Counted from the stretch's first letter, positions 48,201 through 56,727 are shown. The stretch: 64,000 nucleotides of DNA from Zobellia nedashkovskayae (GCF_015330125.1 NZ_JADDXR010000002.1:4228685-4292684), one strand, 5' to 3'. The notes: generated by a model not told the origin, from the letters alone. Numbers and translations: made by a program.

Positions 48201-48515
48201 CCCGCCCCTGCTCAATTTGCTCCTATATATGGTATTCTTATAGAAGACCTTAATAATGATGGTAATTTAGATATAATTTTAGGCGGCAATTTTTTTGGAA
48301 CACGAGTTAAGTATGGCAGGTATGATGCCAATAAGGGAACTCTTCTCATGGGTAATGGGCGCGGAACCTTTAAAGTTGTAAATCAAAAAGAAAGCGGTTT
48401 AAACCTAAGCGGAGAAATCAGAGATATTAAATCTATTCCATTAGCAAACAAAGAGACCTTATTAATTTTCTCTCGCAACAATCAAGTTCCTTCAATATAT
48501 AAAACTAATTTCTAA
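45216..48515 (+). CDS. FG-GAP/VCBS repeat and ASPIC-UnbV domain lipoprotein
   Basis: A 1099-residue surface lipoprotein (leader ends IFLSC, Cys18). Many FG-GAP/VCBS calcium-binding repeats of the type DVNNDGLTDIYF and DFDNDGDLDLFV run through it, forming one or two beta propellers (about 60-480 and 640-1090). Between them, near residues 510-595, is an ASPIC/UnbV-like domain (GIGSKIIIESKGQ, TRGYQSSVDQKLVFGLG). Such proteins are frequent next to SusCD pairs in Bacteroidota; the role is probably binding of a glycan or protein at the surface. Its stop overlaps the next start (TAATG), so the pair is translated together. Confidence 0.9.
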   Translation: MRFRLFYTLIFSLIFLSCNESNDKKLFTKLESSNTGVKFKNILKETEQFNVLEYGYLYNGGGVSVGDVNNDGLTDIYFTGNMVGSRLYINQGDFEFKEIAEKAGVFAEGLWNTGTTMADVNGDGFLDIYVCRSAAPDSNKRKNQLFINNGDLTFTESASKYGVDNSGYSTQASFFDYDKDGDLDLYIINHSTQEYAGFGQITGSLKKKNNPAYSDKLYRNDNGKFKDVSSESGLVSNVLGFGLGLAVSDINNDGWQDIYISNDYNEQDYLYINNQNGTFSESLEKYIGHTSLFSMGSDIADINNDGFMDIMTLDMLPEGNYRQKMVSGPDNYDKYQLLVNSGFYNQTMRNMLQLNNQGESFSEIGQFSGISNTDWSWASLFADLDNDGFKDVFITNGYKRDYTNMDFINYAVQAKLKENKTGKQTAIMELLQNIPATIEENYTYKNNGDLTFSKVNSEWGLDTKSLSNGAAYADLDNDGDLDLIVNNIEEEAFIYRNNSEKFYENNFLRIKLTGSGKNTFGIGSKIIIESKGQILAQEAIYTRGYQSSVDQKLVFGLGENDTIDKLTIVWPDFTEQTLLNVLSNQTLNLKQSDGQSPNKVVKTDSIGVLVDISNDSLIPFQHKENNYIDFKSQQLLPHKLSTQGPKISKGDINGDDLEDLFIGGAKGQTGQLFLQNKKRDFNIGEPYFESDIASEDTNSLFFDADNDNDLDLYVVSGGNAFNEDSKELQDRLYLNHGNGTFKKSTTSLPSMLTSGSCVKASDFDNDGDLDLFVGGRLVPGNYPTSPRSYLLQNDGKGNFKDITATVNSDLERIGMVSDAIWSDFSGDGIDDLMVIGEFMAIRAFENTNGKLIEINNSTLSNAKGWWNSIEQGDFDNDGDVDYIVGNFGLNSQLKASEKEPVALYVKDFDNNGSIDPILTSYIMGESYPVFSKDDLIGQLSFLKGKYLNYADYADQKITDIFSKEDLTDVEVLEATTFATSYIENLGNNNFKISPLPAPAQFAPIYGILIEDLNNDGNLDIILGGNFFGTRVKYGRYDANKGTLLMGNGRGTFKVVNQKESGLNLSGEIRDIKSIPLANKETLLIFSRNNQVPSIYKTNF

Positions 48516-51500
48516 TGTCAAAAAATCTGCAATTGGCCCTGTTGCTATTAGCTGTTGGCCTATCTTTTAATGCGCAATCACAATCCATTTCAGTTAAGGA
48601 AGAACTGGTTTCTATAGACACCTATGATTTTGGTGAACCTAACCCTGTTCCTTTATTAGTGGACAACACTAAAATTCATCCATATTTTAAGTTTGAGGGT
48701 TATCAACATACACCAGAAAAAAAAGAATGGAAAGTAGTAACCTTAGAAAACGATTATATTAAAGTAATGGTTCTCCCAGAAATTGGCGGAAAGATTTGGG
48801 GAGCTATTGAAAAAAGCACAGGTGAAGAATTCCTTTATAAAAATGAGGTAATAAAATTCAGGAATATAGCTATGAGAGGCCCTTGGACCTCTGGTGGCAT
48901 AGAATTTAATTTTGGTATAATTGGTCATCATCCGTCTACGGCAACACCTGTAGATTATATTACCCGCACTAATACAGACGGTAGTGTCAGTTGTTTTGTT
49001 AGTAATGTAGACCTACCATCAAACACAAAATGGACTGTTGAAATTCGCTTGGAAAAGGACAAGGCTTATTTTGAAACGAATGCTTCTTGGTACAATGCCT
49101 CTCCCCTAACGGAATCCTATTATAATTGGATGACTGGTGCTGCCGTGGCAACCAACGACTTAGAATTTTTTATTCCGGGTAATGCGTATGTAGAACATAA
49201 TGGAAATGCGCATTCTTGGCCTGTTGACCAAGAAGGTCGTGACCTAAGCATGTATAAAAACAATAATTTTGGCCCTGCAAAATCATATCACATTGTTGGT
49301 GAGTTTAATGATTTCTTTGGAGGTTATTATCATGATAAGGAGTTCGGTTTTGGACAATGGTCTCTTTATGAAGAAATGCCAGGACAAAAATTATGGCTTT
49401 GGGCCTTATCGCGTTCAGGAGGTATTTGGGAAGATTTACTTACGGATACGGATGGGCAATATATTGAATTTCAAGCCGGAAGACTTTTTGATCAGTATGA
49501 ACCATCAGGAGCTAATAACCCAATAAGCCAAGTAGGCTTTGACCCTTATGTAATGGATAAATGGAGTGAAATCTGGTTTCCATTTAAGCAAATTGGTGGT
49601 ATGGTAGATGCCTCGCCAAAAGCAGTGTTGAATGTTGAAACCGTTAATGGAGAAACCATAATTAGTGTAAACGCACTACAAGATTTAGAATCTGAAATTC
49701 ATATTCTAGCTGGACAAGAAACTATTACCGAGAAACTAAATCTAAAACCAATGGAGGTGTTTACAAAAACCATTTCTATTGCCCCTGACCAAGAAATAGA
49801 AGTTTCTATAAATGATACCGAATTATCCTATAGTAGCAATCCGAAAATAAATGATTTAAAAAGACCTTTTAATGCCGATGAAAATTTGAATATCTCTGAA
49901 AGTGAAAAACTACTTTTTGCTGGAATTGAGGCTTTAGAATTTCGGGAGTTTGAAAAGGCCCATGAACATCTCTCCAAACTAATAAGCATCGACCCTTCTA
50001 ATACAAAGGCATTAGTGAGGTTGGCCGAATTAGAATACAGAAGAAGTAATTATGAACTTGCATTAGAGCATGCAAATACAGTTCTTAAGATGGATACTTA
50101 TAATTCAAGCGCAAACTATATGGCAGGTATCGCGTATCGCGCTAAGCATGATACTATAAATGCTTTGGAGTCTTTAGGTTGGGCGGCTCGTGATATTAAA
50201 TACAGGTCAGTGGCTTATGCGCAAATGTCTGAAATCTATCTAGCCGATAAAAATTATAACAGAGCGAAGACTTATGCCAACAAATCTTTAGATTTTAATA
50301 CTTACAATCTTAATGCCAGAGAGGTTTTACTCTTATTGAACAGAGCACATAGTAATAAAGATGCTTTTAATGCCGAAAAAGAACATATTCAGGCTATTGA
50401 CCCTTTAAACTATTTAGTTACTGTTGAAAACGAATTATCAAACGATAATACTACTGATTTAAAAGCAAACCTTACCATTGAGAATGAGTTTATAGAAGAG
50501 ACCTACTTATCCGTATCATTACGATTTAAGGAGCTTGGTTTTGATGCAGAAGCATTACTTGCGTTGTCCACAAATGCCGAAAGCCCTAAAAATCAATTAT
50601 GGATGGCCTATCTACTAAGAGACTCAAAACCCGATGAAAGTAAGAAAATCTTGAGTAACCTACTTTCGTCCAAAATTGATTTTGTTTTTCCATATCGTAG
50701 AGAAACTATTCCTGTCTTAGAGTGGGCAATAGCACAAAACACAAACTGGAAATTGAAATATTATTTAGCGCAAAACTATTTAGCAGTTGGTTTAAAAGAT
50801 AAGGGGATTACTATTCTGAAAGAGTTAAAAAATGATCCAGATTCAGATATTTTTTATCGATTTAGAGCGAAATTGAATTTGGCCAATCCAAATAATTTCT
50901 CATCTAATTCTGCTGCTGAAGATTTACAAAAAGCACTAGACCTAAAACCAAATGATTGGAAAATATGGGAAGAAAACATACTAGTAAATCAAGAGCTTGG
51001 CGATGATAAAAATGCCTACTCCCTTTCAAAAAAAGCATTAAAAAAATATCCTAAAAATTATAATATAGGTTTAGCACATGCCAAGTCGCTCTTAAACCTT
51101 GAACGTTATGAACAGGTTTCAAATGTTCTTGAAAGCATAGAGGTTCTTCCTTTTGAACATGCCAGCGAGAGTAGAAAAATATATGAAAAAGCGTATGTAA
51201 GAACAGCTATGCAAGAGATTGAGAAAAAGAATTACTCAAAAGCACTTTCTGTCCTAGACAAAGCAAAACAATGGCCAGAAAATATTGGTGTCGGAAAACC
51301 ATACACTCCTGATGAAAGAATAACCGATTATCTAATCGCCATAGCCCTAGACAAAACTGGTAAGCAAAAAGAGAGTAAGGAAGCATTTGAATCCATTATA
51401 TACTATACCAAAGAGCACTCTGGTAACAATAGTATCAACCACATACTTGGTTTATTAGCAGCTAAAAAGATTGGAGAAGATACAAAGCCGATTGAGGAAC

Positions 51501-51646
51501 AATTAAACGCAACATCAAACCATATAAAGACTCAAATGGCATTAGCTATTTTTAATGAAGATGTAAAAGTTACTGCGGAACTCAACGAAAAAGTCAAGTT
51601 ACCTGAGCAAGAATTAAAATTCTTAAAATCACTAAAAGATTTATAA
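48515..51646 (+). CDS. exported DUF5107 and TPR repeat protein
   Basis: A 1043-residue secreted protein. The signal peptide ends near FNAQSQ. The DUF5107 region (about 40-370) has VMVLPEIGGKIWGAI, RGPWTSGGIEFNFG and WAGELQ-like FQAGRLFDQYEPSG. The strand pattern and the LPEIGG opening recall the galactose-mutarotase/glycosidase beta-sandwich superfamily. A TPR solenoid (about 465-1000) follows, with units such as FEKAHEHLSKLISIDPSN. It is coupled to the FG-GAP gene by a one-base overlap. It is the best candidate for the enzyme of locus 2, but no activity can be claimed from sequence. Confidence 0.88.
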   Translation: MSKNLQLALLLLAVGLSFNAQSQSISVKEELVSIDTYDFGEPNPVPLLVDNTKIHPYFKFEGYQHTPEKKEWKVVTLENDYIKVMVLPEIGGKIWGAIEKSTGEEFLYKNEVIKFRNIAMRGPWTSGGIEFNFGIIGHHPSTATPVDYITRTNTDGSVSCFVSNVDLPSNTKWTVEIRLEKDKAYFETNASWYNASPLTESYYNWMTGAAVATNDLEFFIPGNAYVEHNGNAHSWPVDQEGRDLSMYKNNNFGPAKSYHIVGEFNDFFGGYYHDKEFGFGQWSLYEEMPGQKLWLWALSRSGGIWEDLLTDTDGQYIEFQAGRLFDQYEPSGANNPISQVGFDPYVMDKWSEIWFPFKQIGGMVDASPKAVLNVETVNGETIISVNALQDLESEIHILAGQETITEKLNLKPMEVFTKTISIAPDQEIEVSINDTELSYSSNPKINDLKRPFNADENLNISESEKLLFAGIEALEFREFEKAHEHLSKLISIDPSNTKALVRLAELEYRRSNYELALEHANTVLKMDTYNSSANYMAGIAYRAKHDTINALESLGWAARDIKYRSVAYAQMSEIYLADKNYNRAKTYANKSLDFNTYNLNAREVLLLLNRAHSNKDAFNAEKEHIQAIDPLNYLVTVENELSNDNTTDLKANLTIENEFIEETYLSVSLRFKELGFDAEALLALSTNAESPKNQLWMAYLLRDSKPDESKKILSNLLSSKIDFVFPYRRETIPVLEWAIAQNTNWKLKYYLAQNYLAVGLKDKGITILKELKNDPDSDIFYRFRAKLNLANPNNFSSNSAAEDLQKALDLKPNDWKIWEENILVNQELGDDKNAYSLSKKALKKYPKNYNIGLAHAKSLLNLERYEQVSNVLESIEVLPFEHASESRKIYEKAYVRTAMQEIEKKNYSKALSVLDKAKQWPENIGVGKPYTPDERITDYLIAIALDKTGKQKESKEAFESIIYYTKEHSGNNSINHILGLLAAKKIGEDTKPIEEQLNATSNHIKTQMALAIFNEDVKVTAELNEKVKLPEQELKFLKSLKDL

Positions 51647-51648
51647 AT

Positions 51649-51684
51649 AAAAAAGCCCTGATTTAACAATCAGGGCTTTTTTTC
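51649..51684. terminator. bidirectional terminator between DUF5107 and DUF2911 genes
   Basis: AAGCCCTGAT and ATCAGGGCTT form a perfect stem with A and T runs on both sides, between two convergent genes. It can end both transcripts. Confidence 0.9.
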
Positions 51685-51699
51685 TACTAGAAGGGATAC

Positions 51700-52548
51700 T
51701 TATTTAGCACTCCACTCTGCTATAGACTCCGAATTCATTTTAATGTAATCATCGTTACCGGCTTCTTTAGCTTTTTCTAAAGACTTTTTAGCAGATTTAA
51801 TAGCTGCTTTTTTATCTCCAGATTTTGCTTGGATAAGCGATTGCTGACGCAATTGCCAAAATGCAGGCTCTTCCGTCATAGACATTGCTTTATCCATCCA
51901 TTCAGATGCTTTTTTAATGTCTTTATCCTCACTTGAAAAGTATACAGCAGCAGCGTAATAGTCGTCTGCTTTTGGAGTACCGGCCAAAACTTTATCAATA
52001 TCAGCCATAACTTTTGCATCCGTTGGAACTTCAAAAGGAACAGCTACATAGCTTTTCTCCCACATCATACCCAAATTAGCAGAACCACTTGTCATATCAT
52101 CTATTGTAATTGTAAAAGCTTCAATATCTACAGGTAAAGTATAAACTTCTGCAGTAGCTTTAGCAACCACTTTGCTGTCATCCCATTCTTTTGGTGTACC
52201 TCCACCATCAATATCAGTATAAAAGAATACTTCCCAAGAAGTTGCTCCCGGTTTAGTAAAAACGGAATATGTACCTGCTTTTACATCTTGACCGGCAATC
52301 TTAACGTCATCACTAAAAGAAACTTTTGTATATCCGTTAGCTCCTGTTCTCCATAATTTTCCAAAGGGAACAAGCTCACCAAAAATAGCTCTACCACGCA
52401 TAGATGGTCTTGAATAATCTACAGTTACTTCCGTCAAACCTACAGTCTGCTGTATCTTAGAAGCAGGACTAGGTGCTGGTGTGCTAATTTGGGCCTGCAT
52501 TGTTACAGATGCAAATACCACACTAGCTAAAAGGATAATTTTTTTCAT
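51700..52548 (-). CDS. exported DUF2911 family protein
   Basis: A protein of 282 residues when started at the ATG at 52548. The longer reading begins at a GTG (52572) that falls inside a perfect -7 promoter element, so I reject it. The ATG gives a clean signal peptide (MKKIILLASVVFASVTMQAQ). The DUF2911 domain follows (SPASKIQQTVGLTEVTVDYS, GRAIFGELVPFGKLWRTGAN), and a short TPR-like helical tail ends the protein. The function of this Bacteroidota family is unknown; it is periplasmic or secreted. Confidence 0.88.
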   Translation of the reverse strand: MKKIILLASVVFASVTMQAQISTPAPSPASKIQQTVGLTEVTVDYSRPSMRGRAIFGELVPFGKLWRTGANGYTKVSFSDDVKIAGQDVKAGTYSVFTKPGATSWEVFFYTDIDGGGTPKEWDDSKVVAKATAEVYTLPVDIEAFTITIDDMTSGSANLGMMWEKSYVAVPFEVPTDAKVMADIDKVLAGTPKADDYYAAAVYFSSEDKDIKKASEWMDKAMSMTEEPAFWQLRQQSLIQAKSGDKKAAIKSAKKSLEKAKEAGNDDYIKMNSESIAEWSAK

Positions 52549-52571
52549 TTGAATTGATTTATTAGTTTTCA

Positions 52572-52579
52572 CAAAACTA
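52572..52579 (-). promoter_or_regulatory. -7 element of the DUF2911 gene
   Basis: On the minus strand this reads TAGTTTTG, an exact TAnnTTTG match, 23 bases above the ATG at 52548. No clear TTG lies at -33. Confidence 0.5.
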
Positions 52580-52790
52580 AATATAAAGCATTCCTTATAT
52601 GTTAATGAAATCTTAAATAAGAAATCTAATTATTTAATAACTATTATTAAAATAGGAAAGTTCTTAAATTAAACCTCTGGAAAATATTCACCGTAATATC
52701 CCTATACACTTATCTCTTAAAAAGAAAAATGTCCCCTCACAATAGAATATAGCCCTAGAAAAGGATACAAATTGGATTAAAGTCATTTTG

Positions 52791-52802
52791 TTTATCGATA
52801 AA
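52791..52802. promoter_or_regulatory. 12-bp perfect palindrome upstream of the photolyase operon
   Basis: TTTATCGATAAA is fully symmetric and lies 38 bases before the first gene of the SRPBCC-SDR-photolyase operon, in the divergent gap to DUF2911. It is a candidate operator. Confidence 0.4.
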
Positions 52803-52827
52803 GTAAATAACTTCAACAAAATGTTTT

Positions 52828-52835
52828 TACATTTG
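52828..52835 (+). promoter_or_regulatory. -7-like element abutting the SRPBCC start
   Basis: TACATTTG matches TAnnTTTG exactly but ends only four bases before the ATG at 52840. If used, the transcript would be leaderless or nearly so. No TTG is at the right distance. Confidence 0.3.
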
Positions 52836-52839
52836 TAAT

Positions 52840-53337
52840 ATGAAACTATATCAACTGCATTCAAAACAATCCTTTCCTATAAGTGTTGAAAAGGCGTGGA
52901 ACTTTTTGTCCGACCCAAATAACCTCAAAGTAATTACTCCCCAGCACATGGGTTTTAAAATACATTCAGGTAATGAACGTGCCATGTTTGCCGGTCAAAT
53001 CATTCAATATACCGTTTCGCCATTCCCAGGTTATACTACCAAATGGGTTTCGGAAATAACACATGTAAAGGAAGGTGAATATTTTGTTGACGAACAACGT
53101 TTTGGTCCCTACGCACTTTGGCATCACAAACATTTTATAAAACCAGTAGACGGTGGGGTTGAGATGGAAGACATCATTGATTATAAAATTCCGTTTGGCA
53201 TTCTTGGTCAACTTGCCCATCCTATTTTGGTTAAAAAACAATTGAAACAAATTTTTTCCTTCAGGGAACAAAAGCTTATCGAGCTTTTTGGCAGTTTAGA
53301 GAACAGCACAAAACAGCTTCATTTTAATTCTTTCTAG
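52840..53337 (+). CDS. SRPBCC (START-like) ligand-binding protein
   Basis: A 165-residue protein with the SRPBCC helix-grip fold pattern: LHSKQSFPISVEKAWNFLSDP at the start, a run of beta strands (KWVSEITHVKEGEYFVDEQRFGPY), and a C-terminal long helix (KQLKQIFSFREQKLIELFG). Family members bind hydrophobic ligands. It is followed after 11 bases by an SDR gene and then a photolyase, a set that suggests a light- or stress-responsive operon. The ligand is unknown. Confidence 0.85.
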   Translation: MKLYQLHSKQSFPISVEKAWNFLSDPNNLKVITPQHMGFKIHSGNERAMFAGQIIQYTVSPFPGYTTKWVSEITHVKEGEYFVDEQRFGPYALWHHKHFIKPVDGGVEMEDIIDYKIPFGILGQLAHPILVKKQLKQIFSFREQKLIELFGSLENSTKQLHFNSF

Positions 53338-53348
53338 ATATTTTCAAT

Positions 53349-54041
53349 ATGAAAAAAAATATACTTTTAATTGGTGGTTCTTACGGAATTGGACTTGAAT
53401 TGGTCAAACAACTTTCTGAAGATTATTCGGTTTATGTGGCCTCAAGAACGTCCGAAGGATTGGAGGGAACCAACGCAACTCACATTACTTTCGATGCAAA
53501 TACGGACTCTTTAGATACCGCAGCTCTGCCCGATGAAATTCATGGATTTGCTTATTGCCCAGGCTCAATTAATTTAAAGCCTTTCAAAATGATGTCTTTG
53601 GACACTTTTGAATCTGATATGCAACTCAATTTTTTCAACATGGTAAAGATTGTAAAAGATACGCTACCTTTAATGACTGCAGGCGGTGCAATTGTACTTT
53701 TTAGTACGGTTGCCGTTGGTTCAGGCATGCCTTATCACACTAGTGTTGCTGCAGCCAAAGGAGCTGTTGAGGGCTTCGCTAAAGCTTTGGCCGCAGAATA
53801 TGCTCCCAATATTAGAGTAAATGTAATTGCGCCCTCATTGGTAAATACGCCATTGGCCAAACGCCTATTGAGTAATGACAAGAAAATAGAAATGATGTCC
53901 CAAAGACACCCTTTAAAGCGGATTGGTGAAGTGGAAGACATTGCTAATGCGGCAGCATTTTTACTCAGCGAAAAAAGCTCATGGATTACAGGGCAAGTTA
54001 TTGGTGTGGACGGCGGAATGTCAACTTTAAATTTAAGCTAG
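53349..54041 (+). CDS. atypical short-chain dehydrogenase/reductase
   Basis: A 230-residue SDR. The cofactor loop is GGSYGIG (residues 9-15), the strand-4 segment is YCPGSIN in place of the usual NNAG, and Ser119 (LFST) and Lys137 (AAAKGA) of the active site are present. The tyrosine expected four residues before Lys137 is Val133; the nearest Tyr (129) is eight residues away. C-terminal SDR features WITGQVIGVDGG are intact. It may bind nucleotide without standard catalysis, or use another acid. It lies between the SRPBCC gene (11 bases) and the photolyase (3 bases). Confidence 0.87.
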   Translation: MKKNILLIGGSYGIGLELVKQLSEDYSVYVASRTSEGLEGTNATHITFDANTDSLDTAALPDEIHGFAYCPGSINLKPFKMMSLDTFESDMQLNFFNMVKIVKDTLPLMTAGGAIVLFSTVAVGSGMPYHTSVAAAKGAVEGFAKALAAEYAPNIRVNVIAPSLVNTPLAKRLLSNDKKIEMMSQRHPLKRIGEVEDIANAAAFLLSEKSSWITGQVIGVDGGMSTLNLS

Positions 54042-54044
54042 TTT

Positions 54045-55355
54045 ATGTCAGATAAAATATCGGTTTTTTGGTTCAGAAGAGATTTACGTTTAGATGATAA
54101 CGTTGGCTTTCTTGAAGCTCTTAAGAGTACTCATAAAGTCTTACCAATTTTCATTTTTGATACTGAAATTCTTGAAAACCTCCCCAAAGATGATGCCCGT
54201 GTGACGTTCATTTTTGAAAACTTGCAGAAAATGCGAGATACGCTTCAAAAGGAAAACCATAGCTCAATTGCTATCTATCACGGTAAAACAGCATCCATAT
54301 TTAAAAATCTTTTAGAGGAATATAATATTGATACCGTTTATACGAATCATGATTATGAACCTTATGCTAAAAAGCGAGACGAAGAGATTAAAAATCTTTT
54401 AGAAAAAAATGACATTTCTTTTAACACATTTAAAGATCAGGTCATTTTTGAAAAAGATGACATTCTAAAAGCCGATGGCACTCCGTACATTGTATACACT
54501 CCATTTAAAAATAAATGGAAAGAGCATTTTAATCCAGAGGAACACTTAAACATACATTATACAAGTCAATATAGAGATAACCTAATCCAGAATTCTAGGT
54601 TACCTAACCTTTCCTTGTCGGACATGGGTTTTAAAACATCTTCATTGAAAGTTTCCGACTACACCGTAACTCCTACTTTAATAGATAATTACGAGGATAC
54701 TAGAAATTATCCTGCTATTGAAAATGGCACCTCGCTGTTAGGGCCGCATTTGCGATTTGGTACAGTTTCAGTTCGCAAAATGATGAAAAAAGCTATTGCC
54801 GAGAAAAATGAGGTCTTTTGGAGTGAATTGATATGGCGTGAGTTTTTTATGCAGATTCTTTGGCATTTTCCAAGGACGGTAAACGAAGCATTCAAGAAAA
54901 AGTACGACCGTATTAGTTGGAGAAATAACGAAGATGAATTTGAAAAGTGGAAAAACGGTAATACCGGCTATATGCTAGTAGATGCAGGAATGCGCGAACT
55001 TAATGAAACAGGTCGTATGCACAACCGTGTACGTATGTTGGTTGCCAGTTTTCTGTGTAAGCATTTGCTTATAGATTGGCGCTGGGGCGAGGCTTATTTT
55101 GCTGAAAAATTGCTGGATTATGAAATGAGCAGTAATGTAGGTAACTGGCAATGGGCTGCAGGTAGTGGCGTTGATGCCGCTCCATACTTCCGTATTTTCA
55201 ACCCAATGACCCAGGTGGATAAATTTGATAAAGAGAAAAAATATATTTCAAAGTGGGTTCCCGAGCATTCTACCGACAAATATGTCAATAAAATGGTAGA
55301 TCATAAAGAAGCTAGAGAACGTTGTTTATCAACTTACAAAGAAGCGTTAAACTAA
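54045..55355 (+). CDS. phrB: class I deoxyribodipyrimidine photolyase
   Basis: A 436-residue cryptochrome/photolyase family protein. The N-terminal alpha/beta antenna domain starts VFWFRRDLRLDDN. The C-terminal FAD domain has ENGTSLLGPHLRFGTVS, LIWREFFMQ, and the signature NVGNWQWAAGSGVDAAPYFR (about 364-383). It repairs UV-made pyrimidine dimers using blue light. The third gene of the operon, it starts three bases after the SDR stop and ends 13 bases before a convergent lipoprotein gene. CPD photolyase is more likely than a cryptochrome, by length and motifs. Confidence 0.92.
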   Translation: MSDKISVFWFRRDLRLDDNVGFLEALKSTHKVLPIFIFDTEILENLPKDDARVTFIFENLQKMRDTLQKENHSSIAIYHGKTASIFKNLLEEYNIDTVYTNHDYEPYAKKRDEEIKNLLEKNDISFNTFKDQVIFEKDDILKADGTPYIVYTPFKNKWKEHFNPEEHLNIHYTSQYRDNLIQNSRLPNLSLSDMGFKTSSLKVSDYTVTPTLIDNYEDTRNYPAIENGTSLLGPHLRFGTVSVRKMMKKAIAEKNEVFWSELIWREFFMQILWHFPRTVNEAFKKKYDRISWRNNEDEFEKWKNGNTGYMLVDAGMRELNETGRMHNRVRMLVASFLCKHLLIDWRWGEAYFAEKLLDYEMSSNVGNWQWAAGSGVDAAPYFRIFNPMTQVDKFDKEKKYISKWVPEHSTDKYVNKMVDHKEARERCLSTYKEALN

Positions 55356-55368
55356 AACTCCATAGATA

Positions 55369-56418
55369 CTAGCGAGAAAGCTGTCGGTCTAATTGTTGTT
55401 TTTCAGATATTCGATACTTAAGCACGTTTACATACCGTAAAGCATCACCATTATTATAATCGGTATAAGATTTGGACGCCCATTCCATTGCCTTATCCAA
55501 ATCACCATTAATTTCATTTATAATGGCCATGTTATAACATGCCCTACCAGCAACTTTACCGTCTGGGTTATTTACTTCTTTTTCCCATAATGCAGCAGCA
55601 CCGTCCCAATCACCAGTTTGTGCACGTCTTTTTGCAATTACAAAATTATCTGACCCCTTAACAAAGTAATCTCTAGAAATTCTTTTACTTAACGGACGCA
55701 CATCATAACCGTAAGAGTTACCAATATTGTTACTACGTTGTATTACAGCTTCTTTTCTTCCAATTACAGCTTCTACGGCCTTCATTGGATTAATACCAGA
55801 ACCGATTGACGTAATATGATTGTTATTTATATATTCATCAAGTATCAACTTACTTTGAGGATCATAAACTCTCCATCCGTTTTTAATTGCCGTGTTAAGC
55901 GTAACTTTATGGCCTGGTAATGCAGCCTTAATACCTAAATCATTTGGTATATTAACCGTTGTGAGTTCATAATCTACTTGCGTATCCGTATCATAAAATT
56001 CTAAGGAGAACAGTACATCTAGATTATTTGCATCACAAATCTCTTGAACTGCTTGCCAATTCAAAGCTGCAGGAAAAATGCCCAATCCTTTTCTTTGAAT
56101 ATCAGTATCGTTAATAATAGTAATTGTTTCAAAACGATTATTACGGGTAAGTTCATCAAAGAGTCCGGTTACCGCAGATTCTGCTCCTTCTCTGTCCAAA
56201 TTGAGTCCTTCTAACGAAAGAATCTTATCTATTTTATCTACTACCTTATTTTCTTCGGATGGAATACTTCTGTTGATCAAACCAATGCGAACAGCATTTG
56301 ATGGCAGACTAATCCTAGCTGGCTCAGTCACACCCATTGTAAGTTTGTTAGTTGACACACAACTAGATAAAAGAAGTAATATAACACCTGCGGAAAGTAA
56401 TCGGTTAAGATTTTTCAT
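55369..56418 (-). CDS. DUF6340-like lipoprotein
   Basis: A 349-residue lipoprotein (leader ends LLLLSSC, Cys20). An N-terminal alpha/beta region contains ARISLPSNAVRIGLINRS and DVLFSLEFYDTD. A C-terminal TPR-like part has AGRACYNMAIINEINGDLDKAMEWASKSY. I recognise it as similar to the DUF6340 family of Bacteroidota, with moderate certainty. No function is known. It is transcribed alone, convergent with the photolyase. Confidence 0.8.
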   Translation of the reverse strand: MKNLNRLLSAGVILLLLSSCVSTNKLTMGVTEPARISLPSNAVRIGLINRSIPSEENKVVDKIDKILSLEGLNLDREGAESAVTGLFDELTRNNRFETITIINDTDIQRKGLGIFPAALNWQAVQEICDANNLDVLFSLEFYDTDTQVDYELTTVNIPNDLGIKAALPGHKVTLNTAIKNGWRVYDPQSKLILDEYINNNHITSIGSGINPMKAVEAVIGRKEAVIQRSNNIGNSYGYDVRPLSKRISRDYFVKGSDNFVIAKRRAQTGDWDGAAALWEKEVNNPDGKVAGRACYNMAIINEINGDLDKAMEWASKSYTDYNNGDALRYVNVLKYRISEKQQLDRQLSR

Positions 56419-56727
56419 GGGACAAAAGTTAAATCGTTATACTTTTTAAAAATTTTCAAAAAGCTAAGTAGGTTCGATATAAACTAAAACCGACCTCAAT
56501 TATTGTCTTTAGCTCAGCTATGGTCAATAAACTCGACCAACTACCTATTTTTTAAAACTATCCCTAAAAAAATTCAATGGACTACTTTTCCAAACGGGTG
56601 TTTTGTATTGACATAAAAATATGTGAGCATATTGAGCTAGTTCTATTTCTAAAATCCTTTTGTATCTTACGTCTTTAAAATACAGCGTTAAGGCTGTTTA
56701 TATAAAATCAATACTATTCCAAACCAC
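56419..56727. other. 309-base AT-rich divergent intergenic region
   Basis: No gene is seen here. It separates the DUF6340 lipoprotein and the exported VOC gene and must hold both promoters. The only candidates are TATCTTAC at 56663-56670 (two mismatches to the -7 consensus) and a small inverted repeat ACATA-AAAA-TATGT at 56611-56624. Confidence 0.4.

Noticed and set aside
56611-56624. ACATA-AAAA-TATGT inverted repeat as an operator
   Set aside because: Five-base AT-rich arms are expected by chance in DNA of this composition.
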